A model generated the notes under the pieces. That model was not told the DNA's origin, searched no databases, and was given only the letters and a program-made list of their open reading frames with translations. A DNA stretch of 64,000 bases, taken from the NCBI GenBank assembly GCA_001931535.1, contig CP016211.1, positions 14,523,501 to 14,587,500 of the forward strand, read 5' to 3'. The stretch is from Minicystis rosea (lineage in GTDB: Bacteria; Myxococcota_A; Polyangia; Polyangiales; Polyangiaceae). Below are positions 15,921-27,431 of this stretch, piece after piece; the stretch's first letter is position 1; the number at the start of each line of letters is the position of its first letter. Position numbers and translations under genes: made by a program.

Positions 15921-17797
15921 AGCGCATCGTCGCCATCGTCCTGCCGCAGCTCGCCTGCGAGATCGCGCGCCGAAAGCGCATCGAATCGGGCGCCGAGGCC
16001 GCCGCGCATGGGAGCAAGTCGCGCGCGGCGGAAGGGCCTCATCACGATGGGGCCGCGGGCGGCCCCAAACCCCGGGCTGGACGAGCCAGCCCTGATCACG
16101 ATCGCGGTCCGCACGGGCCGATCGCCGTGATCCTGGAGCCGGATGGGACGGGGCCCACGGCGATCGAGACGGCGGTGCTCGATGCGGTCGAGGACGAGGC
16201 GCGTCGCTACGGCGTGCGCCCGGGCCAGCGCGTGACGGAGGCCGCCGCGCTCCTCGCGAGCCTCGTGGTGTGCCGCGTGACCCACGGCGAGATCGACGCC
16301 GCGCTCGGCCGCGTCGCGGAGGTGGCGCTCGGCTTCGGTCCGACGGCGGCGATGCAGATTCGCGCGCCGCGCGCCGTCGAGGCGAGGGCGCCGCGCACGC
16401 CGTGGGGCGACGCGCCGTTCGACACGGTGTGGCTCGACGCCACGGGATCGGCGCACCTCGCCGGCGGCGAGGAGGAGATGCTCGCCGAGCTGGAGGAGCG
16501 CATCGGCGCGCTCGGCCATCGCGCGCGGCTCGCGATCGCGGGGGGCCCGCGGCTCGCGCAGTCGCTGGCGCGGTGGTCGCCCGGCCTCGCGGGGACGCCG
16601 GGATCGCGCGGCCGCTATCCGATCGCGCCCTCCGCGCCCGAGGCCGCCGCGGGCGCGCTCGCGCCGCTGCCGCTCTCGGCCCTGCCGCTCGAGCCGCAGG
16701 TGGTGAGCTTCTTCCTTCGCTTGGGTGTCTTCACCGTCGGTGATCTCGCGCGCCTCCCGCGCGCCTCGGCCAACGCGCGGCTCGGCGCGCGCGCCGCCGA
16801 GGTGCTCGATCTCGCCGCCGGCCGCGACGCCGCGCCGCTCCTGCCGTACGCGCCGCCGCGCGAGATCGTCGAAGACGTGAGCTTCGAGGAGGGCGTCGAG
16901 AGCTCCGAGGCCCTCTCGTTCGTGCTCAAAGGCATGGCCGGGCGCGCCGCGGTGCGCTTGCTCTCGCGCGGGGAAGCGTGCTCGCGCATCGAGGTGAGCT
17001 TCGCGCTCGATCGCTCGATCGCGCGCCTGCGCCTCGCCGCGCGCGGCGAGGGCGAGCCCGACGAGGCGTCCATCACGACGGCCGGCTTCCACGTCGATCT
17101 GCCGGCGCCGCTCGCGGACGAGGCCGACCTCCTGCGGACCCTCCGCGCCAAGCTCGAGCGCACCGAGCTCCTCGCGCCCGCCACCGGCGTGCGCCTGCGC
17201 CTCGCGCAGATCGTCCCTGCGCCGCAGGTGCAGCTCGATCTCTCGCGCGATCGCGCCGCCGATCCGGACAGCTTGCCGGCCCTCCTGGCCGAGCTCTCCG
17301 CGGAGATCGGCGCGGACCGCGTGGGCCTGCTCGCCGAGGAGGACGCGCATCGACCCGAAGCGCAATCGCGGCTCGTGCCCGTGAGCGGCGACGGCAGCGC
17401 GGTGAAGGGCAAGGGAGCGGCGCGGCGCGAGCAGCTCTCGTTCCCCGGCACGTGGAACGAGAAGAAGGATCCGATCCCGCCGCCCGCGCGCCTCCTGCCC
17501 GCGCCGCTCTCGCTCGGCAAGGTGACGAAGGGCGGCGTCGTGGCCATCGGCGCCACGTCCAAGGGCCCGGGCGGCGATCCGCAGATCTTCTCCATCGAGA
17601 AGCTCGACTTCTTGATGCGCCTCGACGGCGTCGAGTGGTGGAAGTCACCTGCCTCGCGCGACTACGCGCGCGCCTGGTTGGCCTCGGGCGGCGACGAGCG
17701 CGGCGCGCGCGGCAAGGTGAAGGCCGCATGCGGCGAGGCGCTCGTTTATGTGGTCCGGAAGACAGGCGAGATGTTCCTGCAAGGCTGGTACGAGTGA
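15917..17797 (+). CDS. imuB: ImuB, Y-family polymerase-like adaptor, with in-frame repeat insertion
   Basis: A 626-residue catalytically inactive Y-family relative that bridges DnaE2 to the sliding clamp. It starts with the ImuB signature MKRIVAIVLPQLACEIARR. The catalytic acidic residues of DinB are absent (first strand VLPQLACE; DTVWLDATG in place of SxDE), as expected for ImuB. The C-terminal tail ending YVVRKTGEMFLQGWYE is also typical. Unusually, about 30 residues (roughly 40-68, including HHDGAAGGPKPRAG) are inserted between helix 1 and the next strand (GPIAVIL); they are encoded by a palindromic repeat found elsewhere in the window. The start overlaps the imuA stop. Confidence 0.9.
   Translation: MKRIVAIVLPQLACEIARRKRIESGAEAAAHGSKSRAAEGPHHDGAAGGPKPRAGRASPDHDRGPHGPIAVILEPDGTGPTAIETAVLDAVEDEARRYGVRPGQRVTEAAALLASLVVCRVTHGEIDAALGRVAEVALGFGPTAAMQIRAPRAVEARAPRTPWGDAPFDTVWLDATGSAHLAGGEEEMLAELEERIGALGHRARLAIAGGPRLAQSLARWSPGLAGTPGSRGRYPIAPSAPEAAAGALAPLPLSALPLEPQVVSFFLRLGVFTVGDLARLPRASANARLGARAAEVLDLAAGRDAAPLLPYAPPREIVEDVSFEEGVESSEALSFVLKGMAGRAAVRLLSRGEACSRIEVSFALDRSIARLRLAARGEGEPDEASITTAGFHVDLPAPLADEADLLRTLRAKLERTELLAPATGVRLRLAQIVPAPQVQLDLSRDRAADPDSLPALLAELSAEIGADRVGLLAEEDAHRPEAQSRLVPVSGDGSAVKGKGAARREQLSFPGTWNEKKDPIPPPARLLPAPLSLGKVTKGGVVAIGATSKGPGGDPQIFSIEKLDFLMRLDGVEWWKSPASRDYARAWLASGGDERGARGKVKAACGEALVYVVRKTGEMFLQGWYE
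16042..16092. repeat. Palindromic repeat copy inside imuB
   Basis: The repeat begins TCACGATGG and holds a first inverted repeat, GGGGCCGC (16049-16056) and GCGGCCCC (16059-16066), then AAACCCC, then a second hairpin, GGGCTGG (16074-16080) and CCAGCCC (16086-16092), followed by TGATCACGATCG. It is read in frame as HDGAAGGPKP. Related copies occur in fur (39094-39210) and between genes (61481-61534). Confidence 0.8.
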
Positions 17798-17885
17798 CGG
17801 CGATTTCCGGCCATCGGTGATCGTTCGATCCTGCTCCCCTTCGACGTGATCGCTAGTACAAGGGCTCGCGTCTCTCCGCGATCCC

Positions 17886-21005
<3,120 letters not shown>

Positions 21006-21042
21006 CGCGGTTTGCCTTTGCGTGCGTACCTGCTCCGCGCGC

Positions 21043-21074
21043 CGCTGACGCTCACGTTCACGTCCACGTCAGCG
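21043..21074. terminator. Inverted repeat after dnaE2
   Basis: CGCTGACG (21043-21050) and CGTCAGCG (21067-21074) form a perfect 8-bp stem with a 16-nt loop, 38 bp after the dnaE2 stop. No T-run follows, so termination is only one possibility. Confidence 0.4.
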
Positions 21075-21223
21075 AGCACGTGCGCGAACGTGCGCGATGA
21101 CGGATGGGCTACACCCAAACCGCTCTAAGTCCCCGAAAAGGACGTCGCGCCGCTCGGGCACGGCGTCGGTTTCGAGGTTGCGCGTCGTCCTCGCTCACGA
21201 AACGATGTGGGCGAGGAGGATTC

Positions 21224-21973
21224 ATGCTTGCAGGACCCGACTCGACATCCGAGACGATGACGTATGCGCTCGCGGACACGATCCACGCGCTGGATGCCGC
21301 GAGTGAGCTCGATCTCGATCGAAGCGCCGACGATCGGAAATTCTTCGCCGCCCGGAAGGAGCTCCTCGCGCCGCTCTTAACCCAGCTCATCGCCGCTCGC
21401 CGCGCCGTCGAGGATCACGACATCGGCGACGGCAGCCGTCTTCAGCTTCGCGTGGAGATGGGTGATCAAGTGCTCGACCGCGGCGTCGGTGACGGCAACG
21501 CGCGCACCAAGCTCGCGCAGCGGGGCAAGGCCGGCCTCGACGCCACGCACGTGTTCGGAAAGAACGTCGCCACGCTGACCAAGGAGAAGATCGCCCTGGA
21601 GCCGAAGAAGGTCCTCGAGGCCGTCATCCGCCTCGACGATCTCCCCGACTTCCCCGAGAAGAAGGCGATCGCCGAGGACCTGACCAAGCGCGCCGAGCAG
21701 CAGCAGGCGTGCCTCGACGAGCGCGACGCCGGCGACGCGACCCGCTCCGCGCTCGTGGGCAAGACGATCAAGCTGGTGGTGGACACCGCCCACGCGCTCG
21801 CCGCTTTGAAGGGTGCGCTGGACGAGCGCTTCCCGCGGCAACGGGACTACGTCGCGACCTTCTTCGCGGACGTCTCGCCGCGCCGGAAGGCGAAGGCCGA
21901 CGCTGCGGGAGAGGCTCCCGCGGAAGAGACGAAGGCGCCGGCGTCGGAGAACGGAGCCGCCTCGCCTGCATAG
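21224..21973 (+). CDS. Hypothetical protein with charged tail
   Basis: A 249-residue soluble, largely helical protein without signal or membrane segment. It has a mixed core (DIGDGSRLQLRVEMGDQVLD) and ends in an Ala/Glu/Lys-rich low-complexity tail. ATG at 21224 has GAGGAGG at 21213-21219. I do not recognise the family. A 42-bp tandem repeat array begins immediately after its stop. Confidence 0.65.
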   Translation: MLAGPDSTSETMTYALADTIHALDAASELDLDRSADDRKFFAARKELLAPLLTQLIAARRAVEDHDIGDGSRLQLRVEMGDQVLDRGVGDGNARTKLAQRGKAGLDATHVFGKNVATLTKEKIALEPKKVLEAVIRLDDLPDFPEKKAIAEDLTKRAEQQQACLDERDAGDATRSALVGKTIKLVVDTAHALAALKGALDERFPRQRDYVATFFADVSPRRKAKADAAGEAPAEETKAPASENGAASPA

Positions 21974-21975
21974 AT

Positions 21976-22164
21976 CGCGGGGGATGCGCGTGCGGCGCGC
22001 GCCGAGCCTGCGTGAAGCGCGGGGGACGCGCGTGCGGCGCGTGTCGAGCGGAGCAGGATGGCGGGGGATGCGCGTACGGCGCGTGTCGCGCGAAGCAGGA
22101 TGGCGGGGGATGCGCGTGCGGCGCGCGCCGAGCGGAGCAGGATTGCGGGGGACGCGCGCCCCCC
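21976..22164. repeat. 42-bp tandem repeat array (about 4.5 copies)
   Basis: Units begin at 21976, 22018, 22060, 22102 and (partial) 22144, each starting (C/G)GCGGGGGA(T/C)GCGCGT and containing GCGGCGCG and GAGC-(G/C)-GAGCAGGAT variants. The period is exactly 42 bp and copies differ by scattered substitutions. It lies between two same-strand genes. Because 42 is a multiple of three every frame is open, but no start with a plausible ribosome site was seen, so I treat it as non-coding. Confidence 0.85.
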
Positions 22165-22316
22165 GCATTTCCAGCGGCGCAGAGGCTGACGCGCGTGCGG
22201 CGATCGCTTTGCGTGTATGAGGGGCCACGGTCGCGCTCCTCATGCCCGTATCCGCGCGAAGCAGAATCCTGCCGGTTCATTGCGCCGTCGCCGAAGCTCG
22301 CCGAACGTGCTGCGCC

Positions 22317-23705
22317 ATGGTCACACCGCGAGACACTCAAGCTTCGATCTCGACCCTCCTCCACGTCTCTCGCCACGCGCCGAGCCGCCGCTTCCTCGCC
22401 GGGCTCGGCGCCGCGGCGCTGCTCGCGCTCGCGTCCTGCGGAGGCTCTTCTCAGGGCTCCCCGGGCGGAGGTGATGTCGGCGGGAGCGGCACCGGCGGCA
22501 GCGGCGCCGGCAACGGAGGCAGCGGCGCCGGCACCGGGGGTGAAGGCGGCACGCCGATCGAGCCGGGGACGCGCTTCGAGACGACGGCCGCCGACTGGGC
22601 GCTGCCCGCGGGCGCGCCCGCCGGCAGCGGTTTCTTCACGTTCGCCAACACGTACTGGACGACGGTGGACCTCGACGGCGACGCGAAGCCCGACCTCGTG
22701 GTGACGGACGGCGCCACGGAGCAGAACCGCGCGTGGAAGGTCTACAAGAACACGGGGAGCGGCTTCGCGACGACGGCGACGAGCTGGACGCTGCCCGCGG
22801 GCGCGCCCGCCGGCAGCGGTTTCTTCACGTTCGCCAACACGTACTGGACGACGGTGGACCTCGACGGCGACGCGAAGCCCGACCTCGTGGTGACGGACGG
22901 CGCCACGGAGCAGAACCGTGTGTGGAAGGTCTACAAGAACACGGGGAGCGGCTTCGCGACGACGGCGACGAGCTGGACGCTGCCCGCGGGCGCGCCCGCC
23001 GGCAGCGGCTTCTTCACGTTCGCCAACACGTACTGGACGACGGCGGACCTCGACGGCGACGCGAAGCCCGACCTCGTGGTGACGGACGGCGCCACGGAGC
23101 AGAACCGCGCGTGGAAGGTCTACAAGAACACGGGGAGCGGCTTCGCGACGACGGCGACCAGTTGGACGCTGCCCGCGGGCGCGCCCGCCGGCAGCGGTTT
23201 CTTCACGTTCGCCAACACGTACTGGACGACGGCGGACCTCGACGGCGATGCGAAGCCCGACCTCGTGGTGACGGACGGCGCCACGGAGCAGAACCGTGCG
23301 TGGAAGGTCTACAAGAACACGGGGAGCAGCTTCGCGACGACGGCCGCCGAGTGGGCGCTGCCCGCGGGCGCGCCCGCTGGCAGCGGCTACTTCACGTTCG
23401 CCAACACGTACTGGACGACGGCGGACCTCGACGGCGACGCGAAGCCCGACCTCGTGGTGACGGACGGCGCCACGGAGCAGAACCGCGCGTGGAAGATCTA
23501 CAAGAACACGGGGAGCGGCTTCGCGACGGCGAGCGCCGACTGGGCGCTGCCCGCGGGCGCGCCCGCCGGCAGCGGTTTCTTCACGTTCGCCAACACGTAC
23601 TGGACGACGGCGGACCTCGACGGCGACGGGCGGGCCGACCTCGTGGTGACGGACGGAGCGACGGAGCAGAACCGCGTCTGGAAGCTGTTCCGCAACGTGC
23701 CCTGA
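22317..23705 (+). CDS. Lipoprotein built of six FG-GAP/VCBS-like repeats
   Basis: A 462-residue surface lipoprotein. The signal begins with SRRFLAGLGAAALLALASC, which has both a twin-arginine-like SRRFL and a lipobox LASC; a Gly/Ser/Thr linker follows. The rest is six consecutive repeats of 63 residues, each with LPAGAPAGSGFFTFANTYW, then DLDGDAKPDLVV (a calcium-binding FG-GAP/VCBS-type DxDGDxxxD loop) and ATEQNR-WK-YKNTG. Together they likely form a beta-propeller outside the cell. The start could also be ATG at 22242. The DNA repeats are nearly identical, pointing to recent expansion. Ligand unknown. Confidence 0.85.
   Translation: MVTPRDTQASISTLLHVSRHAPSRRFLAGLGAAALLALASCGGSSQGSPGGGDVGGSGTGGSGAGNGGSGAGTGGEGGTPIEPGTRFETTAADWALPAGAPAGSGFFTFANTYWTTVDLDGDAKPDLVVTDGATEQNRAWKVYKNTGSGFATTATSWTLPAGAPAGSGFFTFANTYWTTVDLDGDAKPDLVVTDGATEQNRVWKVYKNTGSGFATTATSWTLPAGAPAGSGFFTFANTYWTTADLDGDAKPDLVVTDGATEQNRAWKVYKNTGSGFATTATSWTLPAGAPAGSGFFTFANTYWTTADLDGDAKPDLVVTDGATEQNRAWKVYKNTGSSFATTAAEWALPAGAPAGSGYFTFANTYWTTADLDGDAKPDLVVTDGATEQNRAWKIYKNTGSGFATASADWALPAGAPAGSGFFTFANTYWTTADLDGDGRADLVVTDGATEQNRVWKLFRNVP
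22577..23703 (+). repeat. Six tandem 189-bp coding repeats
   Basis: The landmark GTACTGG recurs at 22652, 22841, 23030, 23219, 23408 and 23597, exactly 189 bp apart. Copies differ by only a few bases each; the first and last units diverge most at their edges. The array makes up nearly all of the mature lipoprotein. Confidence 0.9.
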
Positions 23706-24096
23706 GCACGACGCCGCGCCCGTGCGTCGCCGGTTTCATCGGCGAGCCCGCGGGCGCGGACGAGCTGTCCTCGGCGGGTGGCAAACGCCGGCCGTGCGCA
23801 TCGTTTCCCGACGTCGTTCACCTTCAGCGTGAAGCCGCTCCGCGGTGGAGGCCGCGCCGCCGCTCTACCCACCGGCGATGAAGCGCTGCGCGGTGTGCCG
23901 AGCAGTGCGCCGCGCGCGCGATCCGATCGCGGCGCGGCCGGTGACCGGATCGCCTCGGCCGTAGACCCGATGGAGACTTCGTCCGCCCGCGATCTCCGGT
24001 GCTTCCGGGCGATCGACGACGGCCGGCGGGCGCTGACGAACGTCCACCCGGGAGCGCCTTCCCCTCCGCTTCGTTGGCCGCTAAGGTCGAGCGGTC
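23706..24096. other. Intergenic region without recognised gene
   Basis: About 390 bp between the repeat lipoprotein and fni. Open frames here overlap both neighbours and lack family-like sequence. The fni promoter should lie near its 3' end; no clear operator was seen. Confidence 0.5.
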
Positions 24097-25179
24097 ATGG
24101 CCAATACCGAAGGCGGAATCGAAGGCCGCAAAGCGGATCACATCGAGCTGTGCGCCACCGGCGACGTCGGCTTCCATCGCAAGACGACGATGCTCGAGCA
24201 CGTCGATCTCGTGCACGACGCGCTCCCGGAGCTCTCGCTCGACGAGATCGACACGTCGGTCACGATCCTCGGCAAGAAGCTGCGCGTGCCCCTCGTCATC
24301 TCCGCCATGACGGGCGGCACCGCGCGGGCGCGCGACATCAACCGCGAGCTCGCCACCATCGCGGAGGAGCGCGGCTACGGCTTCGGCCTCGGCAGCCAGC
24401 GGGCCATGCTCCGCGGCGCGCGCGACGACACGTACATGGTCCGCGACATCGCGCCGAACACGCTCATCCTCGGCAACATCGGCGCGGTGCAAGCGCGCGA
24501 GCTGTCGACGGACGCCGTCATGGATCTGATCGGCCGCGTGGGCGCGGACGCGCTCTGCATCCACATGAACCCGGCGCAGGAGATCGTGCAGCCGGGCGGC
24601 GATCGCTATTTCGCGGGCGCGCTCGGCGCCATGGAGCGGCTCGCCGAAGAGCTGAAGGTGCCCGTCGTCGCGAAGGAGACCGGCTGCGGCATCGGCCCGC
24701 GCACGGCGAAGCGGATCGCGCGCGCGGGCGTGCGTCACCTCGACGTCTCCGGCGCCGGCGGGACGTCGTGGGTCGCCGTCGAGACGGAGCGGGCCGTCGC
24801 CACCGCGCGCTCGCTCGGCCTCGCACTCCGCGAGTGGGGCGTGCCCACGGCGGCCTCGGTGATCATCGCGCGCAAGACCAAGCCGCGCTTCCAGACCATC
24901 ATCGCCACCGGCGGCATCCAGAGCGGCGTCGACGCCGCCAAGGCCATCGCCCTCGGCGCGAACGCGGCAGGCATCGCGCGGCCCGTGCTGCAAGCGCTCG
25001 TCTCCGGCGGGCGTGACGGGGCGCTCAAGTTCCTGGAGCAGGTCGAGGCCGAGCTCCGCGCCGTGATGCTCCTCGTGGGCGCCGGCAGTGTGCGCGCCCT
25101 CCGCAAGGTGCCTCACGTGCTCACCGGCGAGCTGCCCCGCTGGGCCGAGCTCGCCCGCTCCCCGCAGAAGGCCGATTGA
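24097..25179 (+). CDS. fni: Type 2 isopentenyl-diphosphate delta-isomerase
   Basis: An FMN- and NADPH-dependent enzyme that interconverts isopentenyl and dimethylallyl diphosphate for isoprenoid synthesis. The 360-residue product matches type 2 IDI: RKADHIELC at the start, HVDLVHDALPEL, VPLVISAMTGG, the FMN-phosphate region GLGSQRAMLR, HMNPAQEIVQPGGDR, KETGCGIG, and VSGAGGTSWVAVE. Myxobacteria commonly use type 2 enzymes in a mevalonate route. No other isoprenoid gene is adjacent. ATG at 24097. Confidence 0.95.
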   Translation: MANTEGGIEGRKADHIELCATGDVGFHRKTTMLEHVDLVHDALPELSLDEIDTSVTILGKKLRVPLVISAMTGGTARARDINRELATIAEERGYGFGLGSQRAMLRGARDDTYMVRDIAPNTLILGNIGAVQARELSTDAVMDLIGRVGADALCIHMNPAQEIVQPGGDRYFAGALGAMERLAEELKVPVVAKETGCGIGPRTAKRIARAGVRHLDVSGAGGTSWVAVETERAVATARSLGLALREWGVPTAASVIIARKTKPRFQTIIATGGIQSGVDAAKAIALGANAAGIARPVLQALVSGGRDGALKFLEQVEAELRAVMLLVGAGSVRALRKVPHVLTGELPRWAELARSPQKAD

Positions 25180-25399
25180 GCGCGCCGCGCCTGCCCATGC
25201 CTCGCGATCCTCTCGCGCTCGGCCGCCTGCCCATCTTGTTCGACGCTCCCGCGGCGCCTATGGACCGGCATCCGTCGGACCTCGGCCGTCCGGTTTTGTG
25301 CGGTGTTCTGCTGGGCTGTTCCACGCCTCGCGCGTCGCGGTCTTCCGCCCGGCGAGGCGGGCGTGCTACCGTCGCAGGCGCTGGAGGACCCAGGGAACG

Positions 25400-26254
25400 A
25401 TGACGGATATGAAGGTGCGTCAACCGGCGCCGAGCGATCGTCCTCCCGAGGACCTCAAGAAAGAGCGCGACGCTTTCATCCAACAATTCTTCCGGAAAGG
25501 CGCGCAGTTCACCGAAGAGCTGCTCAAGGAGAACGAGCGCCTCCGGGAGCACATCGCCAATCTCGAGCACGAGAACGGGAAGCTCCGCGCGCACCTCGCG
25601 AGCGACGAGGCCATCCGTGATCTGCTCCGCAAGATCGAGGAGCTCGAGCGCGAGAAGCAGGAGCTGCTCGGTCGCTCGGCGCGCGCCGAGGCCGTGAAGG
25701 ACAACTTCACCGCCATGTACCAAGAGGTGGAGGGCGAGCTCGCCAACTTCGCCAACCTCTACGTGGCCACGGCGCAGCTCCACGCCGCGCGCAGCGTGCG
25801 CGGCGTGCTCCGCGCCTTGAAGGAGCTGCTCGCTCAGCTCCTCGGCGCGGCGGCCTTCGCGGTCTACTTCATCTCCGACGACGAGGAGGAGCTCGTGGCC
25901 ATCGCGAGCGAGGGCGTCGACGCCGCCTCGGTCGCGCGCCTGCCGGCGAAGCGCGGTGCCATCGGTCGCGCCTTCGCCTCGGGCGAGGTCACCTTCGACG
26001 TGGCGCGTGACGTCTCGCGCGTCGCCATCGACGATCCCGTCGCGCTCGTCCCCATGCATCACGACGGCCGCGTGCACGGCATCATCGTCATCTTCGGCAC
26101 CCTGCCGCAGAAGACCGAGTTCGTGTCCATCGACCGCGAGCTCTTCAAGCTATTGGGCGCTCAGGCCGCCCCGGCGCTCGTCAACGCGCGCCTCTTCACC
26201 GATGCGGGTCGGAAGGTCCCTGGTGTCCAGGCCTTCGTCGACCTGGAGGACTGA
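25400..26254 (+). CDS. Coiled-coil/GAF-domain signalling protein
   Basis: A 284-residue cytoplasmic protein. Residues about 20-125 form a long coiled coil (heptad-like KENERLREHIANLEHENGK, then RKIEELEREKQELL). Residues about 130-270 look like a GAF sensor domain (LLGAAAFAVYFISDDEEEL, then HGIIVIFG and LLGAQAAPALVNARLF). No output enzyme is attached. The next gene, 3 bp downstream, is a single-domain CheY-type receiver, so the pair may form one signalling module. ATG at 25400 is used; ATG at 25409 is possible. Confidence 0.8.
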   Translation: MTDMKVRQPAPSDRPPEDLKKERDAFIQQFFRKGAQFTEELLKENERLREHIANLEHENGKLRAHLASDEAIRDLLRKIEELEREKQELLGRSARAEAVKDNFTAMYQEVEGELANFANLYVATAQLHAARSVRGVLRALKELLAQLLGAAAFAVYFISDDEEELVAIASEGVDAASVARLPAKRGAIGRAFASGEVTFDVARDVSRVAIDDPVALVPMHHDGRVHGIIVIFGTLPQKTEFVSIDRELFKLLGAQAAPALVNARLFTDAGRKVPGVQAFVDLED

Positions 26255-26257
26255 TCG

Positions 26258-26635
26258 ATGGCCGAGTACTCCTGCCTTATCGTCGAAGATTCGCCCATGA
26301 TGCGGCAGCTCTTGGTCTTCGCGCTCGCGCGCGTGAAGAACCTGCGCGTCACCGAGGCGGACGACGGCGTGGACGGCCTACGCAAGCTAGCCTCGACCAA
26401 GTACGACGTGATCATCACCGACATCAACATGCCCATCATGGACGGGCTCAAGTTGGTGAAGCGCGTGCGCACCGATCCGGTGCACAAGGACACGCCGATC
26501 ATCATCATCACCACCGAAGGCTCGCAGGAGGATCGGCAGCGCGCGCTCACGCTCGGCGCGAACGCGTACATCACGAAGCCGATCCAGGCTCCGCAGGTCA
26601 TCGCGAAGGTGAAGGAGCTCCTCAAGATTGACTAG
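26258..26635 (+). CDS. Single-domain response regulator (CheY-like)
   Basis: A 125-residue receiver domain. Key positions are present: acidic pair in VEDSPMMR, phospho-accepting Asp in IITDINMPIMDG, switch Thr in IIITTEGS, and conserved Lys in AYITKPI. No output domain, so it acts by protein contact, as CheY does. It sits 3 bp after the GAF protein and overlaps the possible TTG start of trpF, suggesting one transcript. No histidine kinase or chemotaxis gene is nearby. Confidence 0.92.
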   Translation: MAEYSCLIVEDSPMMRQLLVFALARVKNLRVTEADDGVDGLRKLASTKYDVIITDINMPIMDGLKLVKRVRTDPVHKDTPIIIITTEGSQEDRQRALTLGANAYITKPIQAPQVIAKVKELLKID

Positions 26636-27287
26636 CGACGGGGCCGCGGGCGGGTCGCGCGTGCGGGTGAAGATCTGCGGCGTCACGCGCGTCGCGGACG
26701 CCGTCGGTTGTGTCGCGCTCGGCGTCGACATGATCGGCCTCAACTTCGTGCAAGGCTCCCCGCGTCGCGTCGACGTGACCCGGGCCCACGCCATCATCGA
26801 GGCGGTCCGCGCGCACGATGGGGCCGGAGGCGTGGAGATCGTCGGCGTCGTCGCCGACATGGATGAGCCCGCGTTGATCGCGCTGCGCTACGCGCTCGAC
26901 CTCGATCGCCTGCAGCTTCATGGCAGCGAGACGCCCAAGCTCGTGCGCCGCCTCCATCCCCATGCCTTCAAGGCCCTGCGGGTGGGCGACGCGAGCGATG
27001 TCGCCGAGGCCGATTCGTACGAAGGCCTCATCCTCTGCGACGCCAAGGTGCCCGGCGCGCTCGGCGGCACGGGCCAGCTCGTCGACTTCTCGTTGGTCGC
27101 GCCGCTCGCGAAGGCGCGTCCCATCCTCTTGGCCGGTGGTCTCACGCCGGCGAACGTCGCGGACGCCGTGCGGGCGGTCGAGCCGTGGGGCGTGGACACG
27201 GCGAGCGGCGTCGAGCGCTTCCCGGGCACGAAGGATCTCGCCGCCGTCGAAGCCTTCGTGAAAGCGGCGCGCGCAGCCCGGGCTTGA
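26628..27287 (+). CDS. trpF: Phosphoribosylanthranilate isomerase TrpF
   Basis: Converts N-(5-phosphoribosyl)anthranilate to CdRP in tryptophan biosynthesis. Signature motifs: VKICGVT (catalytic Cys), IGLNFVQGSPRRV, VGVVAD, LQLHGSE, LLAGGLTPANV and DTASGVE. TTG at 26628 gives 219 residues; GTG at 26661 or 26667 directly before VKICG would remove a Gly/Ala-rich leader (TSDGAAGGS) and is equally plausible. It is separated from any other trp gene in the window and follows a signalling gene, an unusual location. Confidence 0.93.
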   Translation: MTSDGAAGGSRVRVKICGVTRVADAVGCVALGVDMIGLNFVQGSPRRVDVTRAHAIIEAVRAHDGAGGVEIVGVVADMDEPALIALRYALDLDRLQLHGSETPKLVRRLHPHAFKALRVGDASDVAEADSYEGLILCDAKVPGALGGTGQLVDFSLVAPLAKARPILLAGGLTPANVADAVRAVEPWGVDTASGVERFPGTKDLAAVEAFVKAARAARA

Positions 27288-27341
27288 TCGGCCGCGCATC
27301 GGCCTCACATTGCTCGCTGCGTCCGCGTCGCACGCTCGGAC

Positions 27342-27372
27342 GGAGGCTCCGTGACGACACGGAGAGGCCTCC
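27342..27372. terminator. Stem-loop after trpF
   Basis: GGAGGC-TCCGTG and CACGGA-(GAG)-GCCTCC pair around a 4-nt ACGA loop, with a 3-nt bulge. It lies 55 bp after the trpF stop and 60 bp before the thioredoxin start. No T-run follows. Confidence 0.5.
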
Positions 27373-27431
27373 CGTCGCGGGTGCGAAATCACTACTAGCC
27401 AACGGCAACTGCCGCTAAGAAACACGCCACC

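Noticed and set aside
21813..22220. Arg-rich repeat protein encoded by the 42-bp array
   Set aside because: All frames are open because the unit is a multiple of three and GC-rich; the frame begins inside the preceding gene and lacks a ribosome site.
22733..23881. Second-frame open reading frame through the 189-bp repeats
   Set aside because: A shadow created by the repeat lipoprotein frame; it is Arg-rich and has no signal or domain.
26639..26655. Further copy of the palindromic repeat at the start of trpF
   Set aside because: Only about 14 bases (GGGGCCGCGGGCGG) match and the second arm is incomplete, so chance similarity in GC-rich DNA is likely.
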